A stretch of 64,000 nt of DNA from JAADEM01 sp965371855 (GCA_965371855.1 CBDUZZ010000001.1:1-64000); one strand, 5' to 3'; positions 8,936-17,855 are shown, numbered from the stretch's first letter. Translations and numbers: made by a program. The notes: a model not told the origin generated them from the letters alone.

Positions 8936-9799
8936 TTAGTCCGGCCTAGTAATAAATACCTTGTCTGGTGTTTCTCCAACAATTTTAATTGCCCCATTAT
9001 ATTTTTTACTTAAATCAAGGCCATTTACAAAAATGAATTGTCCAACTGTCGAAATATCACAAACTGTATCATTCCCTCTTTTTCCCTCAAATATTATATT
9101 GGCAATAGAATATGTTATATTTTTTCCAACATTATGAATGCTTAAAGTGTTATTTTCTATAAATATCTTCCACCCATTTACGAACATATTTAGTCTACAT
9201 ATTTGAATGTGTTTAGAGGAAATTCTTTTTACATTTAATAGCTCTTGCTTATCATCTTTAATAATAAAATCTTTACCGCTACAAATAATATCATGTTGAT
9301 TGGTATTTGCATACCAAATATTATCACTTATCTCAGACAATATCTCATTTTTAGAGTTATAAAAAGTTGCATTGATTTTCATCGGGTGTTCAAAGTCTGA
9401 ACTTGCCTTTATTGATAAAATTGGTTTTAAGTTGTATCGCATAATATGGAGGTTCTTAAAAATATTAGATCCGATTTGGATCAATGCTTCTTTCTCGAGG
9501 TAAAACTCATGTATAGATTTTCCTGTTAACTTACATTTAGGATGTTTCATGCTTTTCATTACTAATTCTTTGCTTAGTGCTCCATTTGTCACCAATCTAT
9601 GACAATTTGGGCATAATAATGTCATGCATTTTGGGTCATGTTTTTTCGCATCATTGAACTCTGGTTTTACATGTTCATAATCTACAATTGCATGACCACA
9701 AATAACGCATCCAAAGAAGGAGTTAATTCTTATTTTCTTTTTTACATGTTGCGGTATGGTTCTACTTAAACCATGTTTATTCTTATAGTTGGTCATCAA
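8936..9799 (-). CDS. HNH endonuclease-domain protein
   Basis: The N-terminal 75 residues form an HNH nuclease: CVIC at 31-34 and CPNC at 63-66 would bind a structural zinc, DYEHVKPEF supplies the first His (H43), and CHRLVTNG the last His (H67). The remaining roughly 200 residues are beta-rich (repeated strands such as ILSIKASSDFEHPMKINATFYNSKNEILSEI and SIHNVGKNITYSIANIIFEG) and not recognised; they may recognise DNA or another ligand. There is no methyltransferase partner nearby. It is next to the remnant of a Pycsar-type effector, so a role in phage defence is possible but inferred. Confidence 0.8.
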   Translation of the reverse strand: MMTNYKNKHGLSRTIPQHVKKKIRINSFFGCVICGHAIVDYEHVKPEFNDAKKHDPKCMTLLCPNCHRLVTNGALSKELVMKSMKHPKCKLTGKSIHEFYLEKEALIQIGSNIFKNLHIMRYNLKPILSIKASSDFEHPMKINATFYNSKNEILSEISDNIWYANTNQHDIICSGKDFIIKDDKQELLNVKRISSKHIQICRLNMFVNGWKIFIENNTLSIHNVGKNITYSIANIIFEGKRGNDTVCDISTVGQFIFVNGLDLSKKYNGAIKIVGETPDKVFITRPD

Positions 9800-9961
9800 T
9801 TAAAACTATTTTTCTTACGTTACTAAATACATTGTATTTTGATGTTAATCTACTTCTTGTTCATACCGCCAAAAGCGGCATATAGTGTAAATATAACTAT
9901 ATTATATATGTAGCCAAAAAACCACATCACATAATGATATCCTTATTTGTTAGGCTAAAAA

Positions 9962-10147
9962 CTATATTAAAGTTCTGATATTGGTATAATAAATATCTCT
10001 TAAAAAACCGATAACATGTAAATGGCAGCCACCATCAATAGCAATAATCACCTGCGCCTTAGAATCTGCACTTTTGTACCAACTCAAAACGTTATCATAG
10101 AGTCGACGTGTATATTCCAATTGTTCAATATTAAATGTCTGTTTCAT
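9962..10147 (-). pseudogene. Remnant of a Pycsar-type membrane effector (DUF5706-like)
   Basis: The first 30-odd residues (LYDNVLSWYKSADSKAQVIIAIDG) match the opening motif of the effector family found with cyclic-nucleotide defence systems and in free-standing copies, in which an Asp/Asn-Val-Leu-x-Trp segment and ADxKAxxLLxIDG precede a transmembrane pair. After IDG the frame degrades into a short unrelated tail and stops; a different frame stays open for about 34 more codons. The membrane helices and cytosolic part are missing. This is a decayed fragment; family assignment is from motif memory. Confidence 0.6.
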
Positions 10148-10522
10148 TTCAAACCGAGTTTTTTGCTTTTTTTTAATAGAGCAATTGCTTCTTTAATTCT
10201 TTAAAGTATAAATATAACGGCTCTACTACCATTTTCGTGGATAGATATTTAATCATTCACTAAATTGACATATTTATTTAGTGAAATATATAAATCCTTA
10301 TTCATCTTTCACCTCAACCCTAACCCTTCTCCTCACAGGAGAAGGGAAATTGAGGCTAAATAGTCATAACTGCTCCCTCTCCTATGAGGAGAGGGCCGGG
10401 GTGAGGTGTTTTAATAACAGTCTTTTCGTACCCACAAAATTCGTAGTAGAACCAATGTAACTATATTATATGTATGATCAAAAAACAACTTTGGATAGCA
10501 AGTACCCTTATTTTTTTAGGTT
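10148..10522. other. Gene-free spacer with hairpin repeat
   Basis: Apart from the hairpin repeat at 10310-10408, I see no gene in this 375-base stretch. Together with the decayed effector it makes a roughly 720-base degenerate interval between two intact genes, consistent with a former insertion site. Confidence 0.5.
10310..10408. repeat. Double-hairpin dispersed repeat
   Basis: Outer arms beginning CACCTCAACCC and ending GGGGTGAGGTG are imperfectly complementary. Inside are two strong hairpins: CTTCTCCT-CAC-AGGAGAAG and CCCTCTCCT-ATG-AGGAGAGGG. A half-copy with the same CCCTCTCCT/AGGAGAGGG stem occurs at 51698-51734. The structure suggests a REP-like or MITE-like element rather than a terminator, since no T-run follows. 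Confidence 0.6.
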
Positions 10523-10550
10523 TTGGTGAACAAAAAAGCTATCTTTTTTC

Positions 10551-10558
10551 TATCTTCG
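10551..10558 (+). promoter_or_regulatory. Possible -7 element before the DUF4105 gene
   Basis: TATCTTCG, one base off the TAnnTTTG consensus, lies 10 bases before the ATG at 10568 and directly before an A9 run that serves as leader. The very short leader makes this a tentative call. Confidence 0.35.
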
Positions 10559-10567
10559 AAAAAAAAA

Positions 10568-11746
10568 ATGAAGCGTATTTTCATTGTGTTCATGCTGGTA
10601 GTATTAATGACTACGGCATTTTCTGTTAATCAGATAGAACTATCTAAATCAGCCCGGATATCGCTTATAACGTGTACTTCGGGTGATGAACTCTATTCAA
10701 TATTTGGTCATAGTGCTATAAGGGTTTATGATGATTCAATGCATATAGATGAAGTGTATAACTATGGTACATTCGACTTCGATACTCCTAATTTTTATGG
10801 GAAGTTTGCTAATGGTGAACTTGATTATATGCTTTCGGTAGACAATTTTAAATATTTTTTACCTTCCTATTTCAGAGACAACCGAGGTGTTACAGAGCAA
10901 ATTTTGAATTTGACAAATAACGAAAAGCAAAAATTATTTAGGGCACTGGAGATAAATAAACAGCCCGATAATAAATTTTACCGTTATGATTTTTTCTATG
11001 ATAATTGTGCTACGCGTATACGTGATATTATTTTCAGTTCGTTAGATGGTGAAATAGTATATGAAAGCAGGGATACACTGAATATGTCTTTCCGTGATAT
11101 GATACACCTTGATCTAAACAGGCAACCGTGGACACGCGATGGTATTGACCTGGTACTCGGCAGCAAAATTGACAGTAAAATTACTGCTTATGAAAGTATG
11201 TTTCTGCCCGTTTATCTAAAAGACTACTTTATACATACAAGTGTAAAACGAAATAATGAAACTAAACCATTAATAAAAAGTGACAAGGAGTTATTAAAAT
11301 TTCCGGCTAATACAAAAAGCAATTCTGAAAAAACACCCGAACTAATTACATGGTTATTTTTTATCATTCTTGGCACATTGCTTATATATGAAATTAAAAC
11401 AAAAAGACGTTTTATAATTATTGATAGATTATTGCTTCTTGTAATTGGATTATTAGGATTTATTATATTTTACTTATGGTTTTTTACAGAACACTCTACT
11501 ACAGAAGCTAACTATAATATATTATGGGCGTTGCCTACGAACCTCATATTGTTTTTATATCTGAAACGAATAGATGAAAAAGGCTTTTTTAAAATATTGG
11601 GATTTATTACGTGGGGTGCGCTTTTAATTGTTTTGGTGGGTTGGAAAATAATTCCTCAACAGCTTCCTCCGGTGGCTTTTCCTGTTGCATTAATCATTTT
11701 TATCAGACTCAGCACACTGATTTTCATGAAAAACAAAGGAAAATAG
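10568..11746 (+). CDS. DUF4105 (Lnb-like N-terminal) membrane protein
   Basis: The ATG at 10568 follows an A-rich run and begins a signal peptide (MKRIFIVFMLVVLMTTAFS). Residues about 25-200 match the DUF4105 domain: LITCTSGDELYSIFGHSAIRVYD near the start, YNYGTFDFDTPNFYGKFANGELDYML, then FYRYDFFYDNCATRIRDII; the conserved His, Asp and Cys in these motifs fit a papain-like peptidase or amidase fold. The last third has four hydrophobic helices. The domain faces the periplasm. The family is common in Bacteroidota; the substrate is not known. The longer frame from 10523 adds no signal and is rejected. Confidence 0.8.
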   Translation: MKRIFIVFMLVVLMTTAFSVNQIELSKSARISLITCTSGDELYSIFGHSAIRVYDDSMHIDEVYNYGTFDFDTPNFYGKFANGELDYMLSVDNFKYFLPSYFRDNRGVTEQILNLTNNEKQKLFRALEINKQPDNKFYRYDFFYDNCATRIRDIIFSSLDGEIVYESRDTLNMSFRDMIHLDLNRQPWTRDGIDLVLGSKIDSKITAYESMFLPVYLKDYFIHTSVKRNNETKPLIKSDKELLKFPANTKSNSEKTPELITWLFFIILGTLLIYEIKTKRRFIIIDRLLLLVIGLLGFIIFYLWFFTEHSTTEANYNILWALPTNLILFLYLKRIDEKGFFKILGFITWGALLIVLVGWKIIPQQLPPVAFPVALIIFIRLSTLIFMKNKGK

Positions 11747-11776
11747 GTTTAATTTTTTTTTTCATCATAAAATATA

Positions 11777-11784
11777 TATTTTTG
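11777..11784 (+). promoter_or_regulatory. -7 promoter element before the serine hydrolase gene
   Basis: TATTTTTG matches TAnnTTTG and lies 21 bases before the start codon at 11805, with a T-rich run about 20 bases further upstream. It suggests the serine hydrolase can be transcribed separately from the DUF4105 gene. Confidence 0.55.
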
Positions 11785-11804
11785 CAGCATTCAATACAGC
11801 TTGA

Positions 11805-13139
11805 ATGATACTAAAGACATTTACAAAAACACTAATAATAGCCTCTCTTGGCGCAACCATTCTCATAGGTAATTCCTTTGTGGCTCCGGAATCGGAGTCT
11901 TTCGGGAATAACTTTACAGCACCTGAGAATCATCCTTCTTCTTTTCATATCACAAATTTTTATTCTGAACACAGTGAATTTAAAGCGATTGAAAAGCAGG
12001 TAGAACGGTTCATGCGACGTGAAGAGATGGTTGGAGCCTCCATTGCCATTGCTAAAGATGGTAAACTGGTATATACTAAAGGGTATGGATATGCAGACAA
12101 AGAGAATGAAGTACCTGTTGAGCCTTACCATCAGTTTCGTGTTGCCAGTGTGTCAAAGTTAATTACAGCAGTAGGTATTTTTAAACTTATTGAAGAGGGT
12201 GCTTTAAAGCTCGACCAGCATGTTTTTGGCGTTGATGGCATATTGAATGACTCGGTATATCTTAATTACAGAGATAAAAAAGTTGAGCAGATAACCGTTC
12301 TTAATTTATTAAATCATTCGGGAGGCTGGACAACCAGGTGGGGAGATCAGATGTTTATGCCAGGGGTTGTTGCACATAAACTACATAAAAAACTGCCTGT
12401 TAATCAACAGGATATAATAGAGTTTGTACTTTCAAAACGCCTTCATTTTAAGCCGGGAGGAATGTCCTATTACTCCAATTTCGGTTTTATGGTGCTGGGT
12501 GAAGTTATCAGCAAAGTAAGCGGAATGCCATATGAAGAGTATATTCAGACTCACGTTCTATACCATCAGGGTATTTTTGATATGAAAATTGGAGGTAGTT
12601 ACCTAAAAGACCGCAATGAATATGAGGTTAAATACTATGAACCGGAAGTAACGTACTATGTCGAAGATTTCTCAGGTTCAGGTGAGATGGTTTTGCGTTC
12701 ATACGGTGGTAATGATATGAAAACGCTGGGAGCTGCCGGAGGATGGGTCGCATCATCTACCGATCTGCTTAAACTTTTGCTTGCAGTTGATGAGATGCCA
12801 ACTATTAAAGATGTTTTATCAAAAGAGTCTGTCGAACAAATGGTTACACCTGTTACACCGGGAATGAGCCCTCTTGGTTGGCGAAGGGTAAACAAATACG
12901 GCTGGTTCAGGACCGGTACACTTGCAGGAACCTCAGCACTAATGGTTCGCAAACAAGATGGTTGGGCATATACTGTTTTATTCAACACAGGAAACTGGAA
13001 AGGACCACAACTGGCCAACGACATATTCAAAATGATGGAGCGGGGGATAAGAGGCGTGGATCAATGGCCTGATTACGACCTGTTTGAACTGGATGAAGTG
13101 TGGGCTTCTAAGAAACATCGTCCTCAGGTTATTTTTTAA
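11805..13139 (+). CDS. Serine hydrolase of the beta-lactamase/class C-like family
   Basis: The 444-residue protein has an N-terminal signal (about residues 1-25) and a catalytic domain of the S12/beta-lactamase fold. The nucleophile motif is S115-V-S-K118 in RVASVSKLITAVGIF, the second motif Y223-S-N225 in GGMSYYSNFGFMVLGE, and the third strand lies near RTGTLAGTSAL. Such proteins act in the periplasm as D-Ala-D-Ala peptidases, esterases or amidases; resistance to beta-lactams cannot be inferred from sequence. It lies between a DUF4105 protein and a GH20 enzyme, a context that fits cell-wall or glycan turnover. Confidence 0.88.
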   Translation: MILKTFTKTLIIASLGATILIGNSFVAPESESFGNNFTAPENHPSSFHITNFYSEHSEFKAIEKQVERFMRREEMVGASIAIAKDGKLVYTKGYGYADKENEVPVEPYHQFRVASVSKLITAVGIFKLIEEGALKLDQHVFGVDGILNDSVYLNYRDKKVEQITVLNLLNHSGGWTTRWGDQMFMPGVVAHKLHKKLPVNQQDIIEFVLSKRLHFKPGGMSYYSNFGFMVLGEVISKVSGMPYEEYIQTHVLYHQGIFDMKIGGSYLKDRNEYEVKYYEPEVTYYVEDFSGSGEMVLRSYGGNDMKTLGAAGGWVASSTDLLKLLLAVDEMPTIKDVLSKESVEQMVTPVTPGMSPLGWRRVNKYGWFRTGTLAGTSALMVRKQDGWAYTVLFNTGNWKGPQLANDIFKMMERGIRGVDQWPDYDLFELDEVWASKKHRPQVIF

Positions 13140-13239
13140 TTTGAACATTTGCTGTTAATACTGAACATTTGGTTCAGTATGTTTTACTCTCTTTTTCTCA
13201 TCTTTATACTTTTATAATTATTGATTAATAAGTATTGCC

Positions 13240-15576
13240 ATGAGAAATTCTATTATTACCCTATTATTGATTTTTATAGTAACTGTAGGTTGCAAAAACA
13301 CCATTGAGAGTGTTCCAGACCGGCTTATTCCAATCCCTAAAAGTGTACTTTTTACTGATAATTCGTTTACATTTTCACTAGCCACAACAATTATCGTAAA
13401 CGATATAGAATTATTATCCGGAATTAAAGTTTTCAAACAGCACATAAAAGAGATCACTGGTAAAGAATTAAAAGTTGTAACAATAGAGGATGGCGTAAGT
13501 TTAAAAGATAGAATAACGATAAATAAAGACATCAAATTAGCTAAAGAGGGGTATATACTCAAAACCGGCACAAAGGGAATGATAATCTATGCATCTACAC
13601 CAGAAGGTGTTTTTTACGCATTACAAACATTTATGCAGCTTTGTCCGGCAGATATATATAACAAAAAGTTACCTGCTGATTTTTCATACAAAATCAAAGG
13701 TATAGAGATAGATGATGAACCGGCATTTAAATGGCGTGGAATGATGCTTGATGTGTCACGTCATTTTTTCACAAAAGAGGAGGTGATAAAGCTTATTGAT
13801 GAATTGGCACAATATAAAATCAATGTTTTTCATATGCATCTGGTTGATGATCAGGGATGGAGAATTGAAATTAAAAAATATCCGAAATTAACGGATATAG
13901 GAGCCTGGAGAGTAGATCATGAAAACCTTCCCTGGAACAGCCGTCCACAACAAAAAACGGGTGAAAAAACTACTTATGGCGGATTTTATACGCAGGAGGA
14001 TATCAAAGAGATTGTTGCATTTGCTAATGACAGGTTTATCACGGTAATTCCGGAAATTGAGATGCCGGGTCATACAACGTCATCACTTGCTGCCTATCCG
14101 CAATATTCATGTACAGGCGGACCGTTTACCGTTTTGCCGGGAGGTATATGGCCAATTACGGATATTTATTGTGCAGGGAAAGAGGAAACATTTCAGTTCA
14201 TTGAAAATATCCTTACTGAAGTTATGTACCTGTTTCCTTCGAAATACATCCATATCGGCGGTGATGAAGCGAATAAGAAAGAGTGGGAGAGATGCAAACT
14301 GTGCCAAAAAAGGATTAAAGATGAACAACTGGCCGATGAGAAGGAGTTACAAAGCTATTTTATAAGACGTATTGAACAATTTTTAAATGCTAATAACCGT
14401 ACTCTTTTAGGTTGGGATGAAATACTGGAAGGCGGACTGGCACCCAAAGCTACGGTAATGAGCTGGAGAGGTATGAAAGGAGGAATAGAGGCTGCGAAGG
14501 GTGGTCATGATGTTGTAATGACACCAACTTCGCCATGTTATTTTGATTATTATCAGGGTGATGTAGATTCTGAACCTGAGGCATTTAACGGTGCTAATTC
14601 ATTAGAAAAAGTTTATTATTTCAATCCTGTTCCTAAGGAACTAAATAAACAGCAGGCTAAGCATATTCTAGGTGGTCAGGCTAACTTATGGACTGAATAT
14701 ATACCCAATGCAAAGCATTTGCAGTACATGACATTCCCGAGAATATTGGCAATGTCCGAAACGTTGTGGTCACCTATTAAATTGCGAAACTGGAAGGACT
14801 TCACAAAGCGTGTAGAAGCTACATTTCCTGTATTGAAGCTTAAGGATATTAACTATGCTGAAAGTGTATATACTGTAAATATAGATACAGAGTTCGACCG
14901 GGAATTAAAAACCATAAAAATTGCTCTATCTGCTGAGATGCCTGATGTAGAGATCAGATATACAATAAATGACGAAGATTTAATGAACAATTCATTAGTG
15001 TATAAATCTCCGTTTGTATTATCAGAATCAGGGATTATTCGTGCAACCGTAGTTAAAAATGGTAGGCCTGTAGGTCAACCGGTTTCAAAAAGTATTAAAA
15101 TACATAAAGCTACAGCTGCTAAAGTTACATATTTGCAATCGTACAGTCATAAATATACCGGAGGTGGTGATGGCTGTCTTGTCAACAGCTTACGTGGTAG
15201 TAAGAATTTTGGTGATGGTAAATGGCAGGCATATGAAGGTAACGATTGTGAAGTGGTGATAGATCTTGGCAGTAAAGAAAAAATTGAAAAGGTTACAGTC
15301 GGTTGTATGCAAAATTCAGGGGCATGGATTTTATTACCTACAGAAGTTTTATCTTTCGTTAGTACTGATGGAAAAGTATTCAAAAAGATTGCCAGTACAA
15401 AAAATATCATTCCTGCCAATTCTGCCTCTCAAATTGTAGACTTTGAATTAGGTTTTAAGCCTGTTGAGTGTCGTTATTTAAAAGTTCAGGTTAAAAACTT
15501 TGGTGTAGCACCTGAGTGGCATAGCGCTCCCGGTTCTAAAGTATGGCTCTTTATTGATGAGATTATCGTTGAGTGA
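13240..15576 (+). CDS. Beta-N-acetylhexosaminidase, GH20, with C-terminal modules
   Basis: The 778-residue protein is a lipoprotein (signal ending TVGC). It has a GH20b domain (about 20-150), then the GH20 catalytic barrel (about 155-500) with WRGMMLDVSRHFF, HMHLVDDQGWRIEIKKYP and the catalytic pair D342-E343 in HIGGDEANKKEWE. Next come a chitobiase C-terminal-like segment (PDVEIRYTINDEDLMNNSLVYKSPF) and a discoidin/F5-8C-type carbohydrate-binding module (about 650-778, WQAYEGNDCEVVIDLG). It removes terminal GlcNAc or GalNAc from glycans at the cell surface or in the periplasm. It is the last host gene before the dif site and provirus. Confidence 0.95.
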   Translation: MRNSIITLLLIFIVTVGCKNTIESVPDRLIPIPKSVLFTDNSFTFSLATTIIVNDIELLSGIKVFKQHIKEITGKELKVVTIEDGVSLKDRITINKDIKLAKEGYILKTGTKGMIIYASTPEGVFYALQTFMQLCPADIYNKKLPADFSYKIKGIEIDDEPAFKWRGMMLDVSRHFFTKEEVIKLIDELAQYKINVFHMHLVDDQGWRIEIKKYPKLTDIGAWRVDHENLPWNSRPQQKTGEKTTYGGFYTQEDIKEIVAFANDRFITVIPEIEMPGHTTSSLAAYPQYSCTGGPFTVLPGGIWPITDIYCAGKEETFQFIENILTEVMYLFPSKYIHIGGDEANKKEWERCKLCQKRIKDEQLADEKELQSYFIRRIEQFLNANNRTLLGWDEILEGGLAPKATVMSWRGMKGGIEAAKGGHDVVMTPTSPCYFDYYQGDVDSEPEAFNGANSLEKVYYFNPVPKELNKQQAKHILGGQANLWTEYIPNAKHLQYMTFPRILAMSETLWSPIKLRNWKDFTKRVEATFPVLKLKDINYAESVYTVNIDTEFDRELKTIKIALSAEMPDVEIRYTINDEDLMNNSLVYKSPFVLSESGIIRATVVKNGRPVGQPVSKSIKIHKATAAKVTYLQSYSHKYTGGGDGCLVNSLRGSKNFGDGKWQAYEGNDCEVVIDLGSKEKIEKVTVGCMQNSGAWILLPTEVLSFVSTDGKVFKKIASTKNIIPANSASQIVDFELGFKPVECRYLKVQVKNFGVAPEWHSAPGSKVWLFIDEIIVE

Positions 15577-15762
15577 TTGAATTGTTCAATAATAAACCCT
15601 TAACTATGTTAAACAAGATGTATCTATTTTTGAAAGTAAAAATGTTTGGTGAAATACTACTGTTGATTCAGTACATAAATTTCTCATCAGCGATTGACAA
15701 CTGCTGTTATATATTCAAATATCCGTTTTATCAAACTTGTTAGTACTCCATTCATCCACCGC

Positions 15763-15790
15763 TTGTCTTAGAATTGATATTATGTAAAGT
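15763..15790 (+). other. Left dif-like XerCD site (attL)
   Basis: The 28-bp site consists of an 11-base arm TTGTCTTAGAA, central hexamer TTGATA, and right arm TTATGTAAAGT. The central hexamer is identical to that of the site at 21902, and the right arm differs from it at one base. The right arm resembles the XerD-binding arm of E. coli dif (TTATGTTAAAT). It lies 186 bases past the GH20 stop and before the first phage gene. On the model of XerCD integration the left arm derives from the host dif and the right arm from the phage. Confidence 0.75.
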
Positions 15791-15809
15791 ATTATAAATA
15801 TTTTACTTA

Positions 15810-15860
15810 TCATTGTTGCGTTAAGTGTACCCTATTAGGTTCATGAGCGTTTAACAATGA
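15810..15860. repeat. Inverted repeat in the phage leader
   Basis: TCATTGTT at 15810-15817 is exactly complementary to AACAATGA at 15853-15860, the latter covering the start codon of the first phage gene. The 35-base interval could form a long hairpin in ssDNA or RNA, or be a repressor site. No function is shown by sequence alone. Confidence 0.35.
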
Positions 15861-16438
15861 TGAAAAAAATTAACCTTAAAAAGTATTGTAAAATAGACAA
15901 TATATATGTTGTCAAGCTCGGCAATGGTTACGGCTTTGAGTTCCTGCAGGAAAAGAAAGCGCAAACATTTCTAAAAAAGATTAATAAGCATCTGACAGAG
16001 CAACTTTATTTCATAAATGAAGTTTACGCATCTGTTTACTATACCTACCGTCAAAATTATCTTTTGTTCACGCCCAACAGCAATTTAAGACAGCAAAATA
16101 TCTTACAGGCAGAAAGAAAAATAAATGATTTATCAAATGGCATTGTAAGCAATCTAATGAAAGCGGTTAATATGTCAGGAACTGAAAACGGTAATTTCAT
16201 AGTTTATGCCTCTATCTATTATTGTCTTTATGCTCTTCGTAGTATTTGTATGGAATTAAATAGAGTTGTTGAACGTCAGAAATTAACTACACTGAAATAT
16301 CAGATTATTAGTTATCACCAGCAGATAAATAATATTGAAAGTGAATTAAATAAGTATGAACAAACAAAAGCTGTTATACATTTTGATAAGGCTAAAGTTA
16401 TTGATTTAGAGTTGGTTAATATGTCTAAAGTTATATAA
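15857..16438 (+). CDS. Phage hypothetical protein, 193 residues
   Basis: This is the first gene of the provirus; it begins with two consecutive ATG codons (15857 and 15860). The product has a Lys-rich start (MMKKINLKKYCKIDNIYVVKLGNGYGFEF), then mostly helix, including YIYNRVVE-like amphipathic stretches, with a likely coiled coil near residues 140-175 (LKYQIISYHQQINNIESELNKYEQTK). No signal or membrane segment. It may be a regulator or replication accessory factor by position. No family recognised. Confidence 0.65.
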   Translation: MMKKINLKKYCKIDNIYVVKLGNGYGFEFLQEKKAQTFLKKINKHLTEQLYFINEVYASVYYTYRQNYLLFTPNSNLRQQNILQAERKINDLSNGIVSNLMKAVNMSGTENGNFIVYASIYYCLYALRSICMELNRVVERQKLTTLKYQIISYHQQINNIESELNKYEQTKAVIHFDKAKVIDLELVNMSKVI

Positions 16439-16439
16439 A

Positions 16440-16637
16440 ATGAATTATCGCAGAGTCTTAGTAAAAGATAGAAATCTGATTGAAAATGATTATTTCATGT
16501 TTCAGGGTGATGAAAGAATCTATCAGGTCATAGCAATAAATCAAGGTCGTTTTTTGTATGAGAATATAGCATCAGAAACATATCAGGATTATAGGATTAA
16601 AAATGTAGAGGTTTATTATTTACCTCATATAAACTGA
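16440..16637 (+). CDS. Phage hypothetical protein, 65 residues
   Basis: The ATG lies 1 base after the stop of the preceding gene, so the two are translationally coupled. The product is small, soluble and beta-rich (NDYFMFQGDERIYQVIAINQGRFLYEN), with the look of a small DNA-binding or regulatory barrel, but I recognise no family. It is followed by an 84-base gene-free segment before rep. Confidence 0.6.
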   Translation: MNYRRVLVKDRNLIENDYFMFQGDERIYQVIAINQGRFLYENIASETYQDYRIKNVEVYYLPHIN

Positions 16638-16721
16638 ATATCAATAAGTTAGAACGGTCAAAAGGTAGGCCGTAAACAGTTGGCTTGTCTCTACGCCCAG
16701 AAGTCAAAAAAACCAATGTAA
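16638..16721 (+). other. Intergenic segment before rep, candidate replication origin
   Basis: This 84-base stretch is less AT-rich than the surrounding phage DNA (GGTAGGCCGTAAACAGTTGG and TTGTCTCTACGCC). HUH initiators usually nick within or next to their own gene, so it is one of two candidate origin regions; the other is at 17856-18033. I could not identify a nick site. Confidence 0.3.
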
Positions 16722-17855
16722 ATGCTTGAATATCAACCAAGAGTTTTAGAAAACGGATTTATTAAGATGCCTTATCTTTCGGTCTCGCCTGTCGGTGTCA
16801 CTCTTTATAACAGAATATTCACCGAATTGGGAACAGATGTAAATTTTCAACGCTCGGAAATTCCAACCATAAAAGCAGAGAAAGGCGAAATAAGCAAGAA
16901 AGGCCAAAGAGCACTTAAAAAAGCGGTCTATTGGTTTTTATACTCCGTCCATCCTGAAATTGTCACCAAGTCCCGGCACAAAAATAAAATATCATTCCTG
17001 ACGTTAACGCTTCCCAGTAAACAAGTACACTCTGATAAAGAGATAAAAGAAAAGGCACTCAATCAATTCATTACGGAATTAAGGCAGAAATACAATGTAA
17101 AAAAATACATTTGGAAAGCAGAGAAACAAGATAATTTTAATTTGCATTTTCATCTACTTACGGACGTTTTTCTACCTGTAAAAGAAGTAAAACAGATATG
17201 GAACAGGATTATTAATAAAATGGGTTACGTCTATGAATACAGTAAAAAAATGAATGCTTTAACATGGCCTGAGTATTGGACAATGAGAGCAAAAGAGTAT
17301 AAACCCAAATACGAAAGTAAAGAGAAGTTCATTAATAGAATACGAAAAGCATATAAAAAGGGAGTACAAACAAGTTGGAGAGAGCCAAATAGTATTGATA
17401 TTGAAAGTCTCAAAGGTGTTAATCATATTGCAGCATACATATCAAAGTACATGACCAAAGGACACAAAGGAAAAAATAAGGATAAAATGAGTGTTCAGGG
17501 GCGTATCTGGTACAGCTCGCAATCTGTTAGTAAAATGAAAAATTTACAAATAGAGGTCTATAATGATGAAATAACAGAGTTTTCGCAGATGTCTGAAAAG
17601 TATCTAAAAAAAGATAAAGTGTATGAAACTGATTACAGTTATACGGTTAGTGTTGCAATTGATTTGTTAAGTCTCGCAGGGTTTCAACATATCCCTAACC
17701 TTTTTTATGATTATTGTAAAGAGATATTTCAGGAAGTTAAAAAAGATGTTCAGGTAATAAAACAAACCGTAATACAGGAAGTAAAAATCTATAAAGAGCA
17801 AATAAAGGAGATAAAAAAAGAGTTTAAACAAACACAAATGATATTGCAAATTTAA
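16722..17855 (+). CDS. HUH rolling-circle replication initiator (Rep)
   Basis: The 377-residue protein carries the three landmarks of a rolling-circle initiator: motif I FLTLTLP at residues 92-98, the metal-binding HUH motif H142-F-H144 in NLHFHLLTD, and a tyrosine motif Y239-I-S-K242-Y243-M-T-K246. The Y-x-x-K-Y-x-x-K form is the one seen in microvirus-type Rep proteins (VP4/phiX gpA class). A Trp/Arg segment follows (GRIWYSSQSVS), as in those proteins, and then a Lys/Gln-rich coiled-coil tail. It would nick the double-stranded replicative form and start rolling-circle synthesis of phage ssDNA. Confidence 0.9.
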   Translation: MLEYQPRVLENGFIKMPYLSVSPVGVTLYNRIFTELGTDVNFQRSEIPTIKAEKGEISKKGQRALKKAVYWFLYSVHPEIVTKSRHKNKISFLTLTLPSKQVHSDKEIKEKALNQFITELRQKYNVKKYIWKAEKQDNFNLHFHLLTDVFLPVKEVKQIWNRIINKMGYVYEYSKKMNALTWPEYWTMRAKEYKPKYESKEKFINRIRKAYKKGVQTSWREPNSIDIESLKGVNHIAAYISKYMTKGHKGKNKDKMSVQGRIWYSSQSVSKMKNLQIEVYNDEITEFSQMSEKYLKKDKVYETDYSYTVSVAIDLLSLAGFQHIPNLFYDYCKEIFQEVKKDVQVIKQTVIQEVKIYKEQIKEIKKEFKQTQMILQI

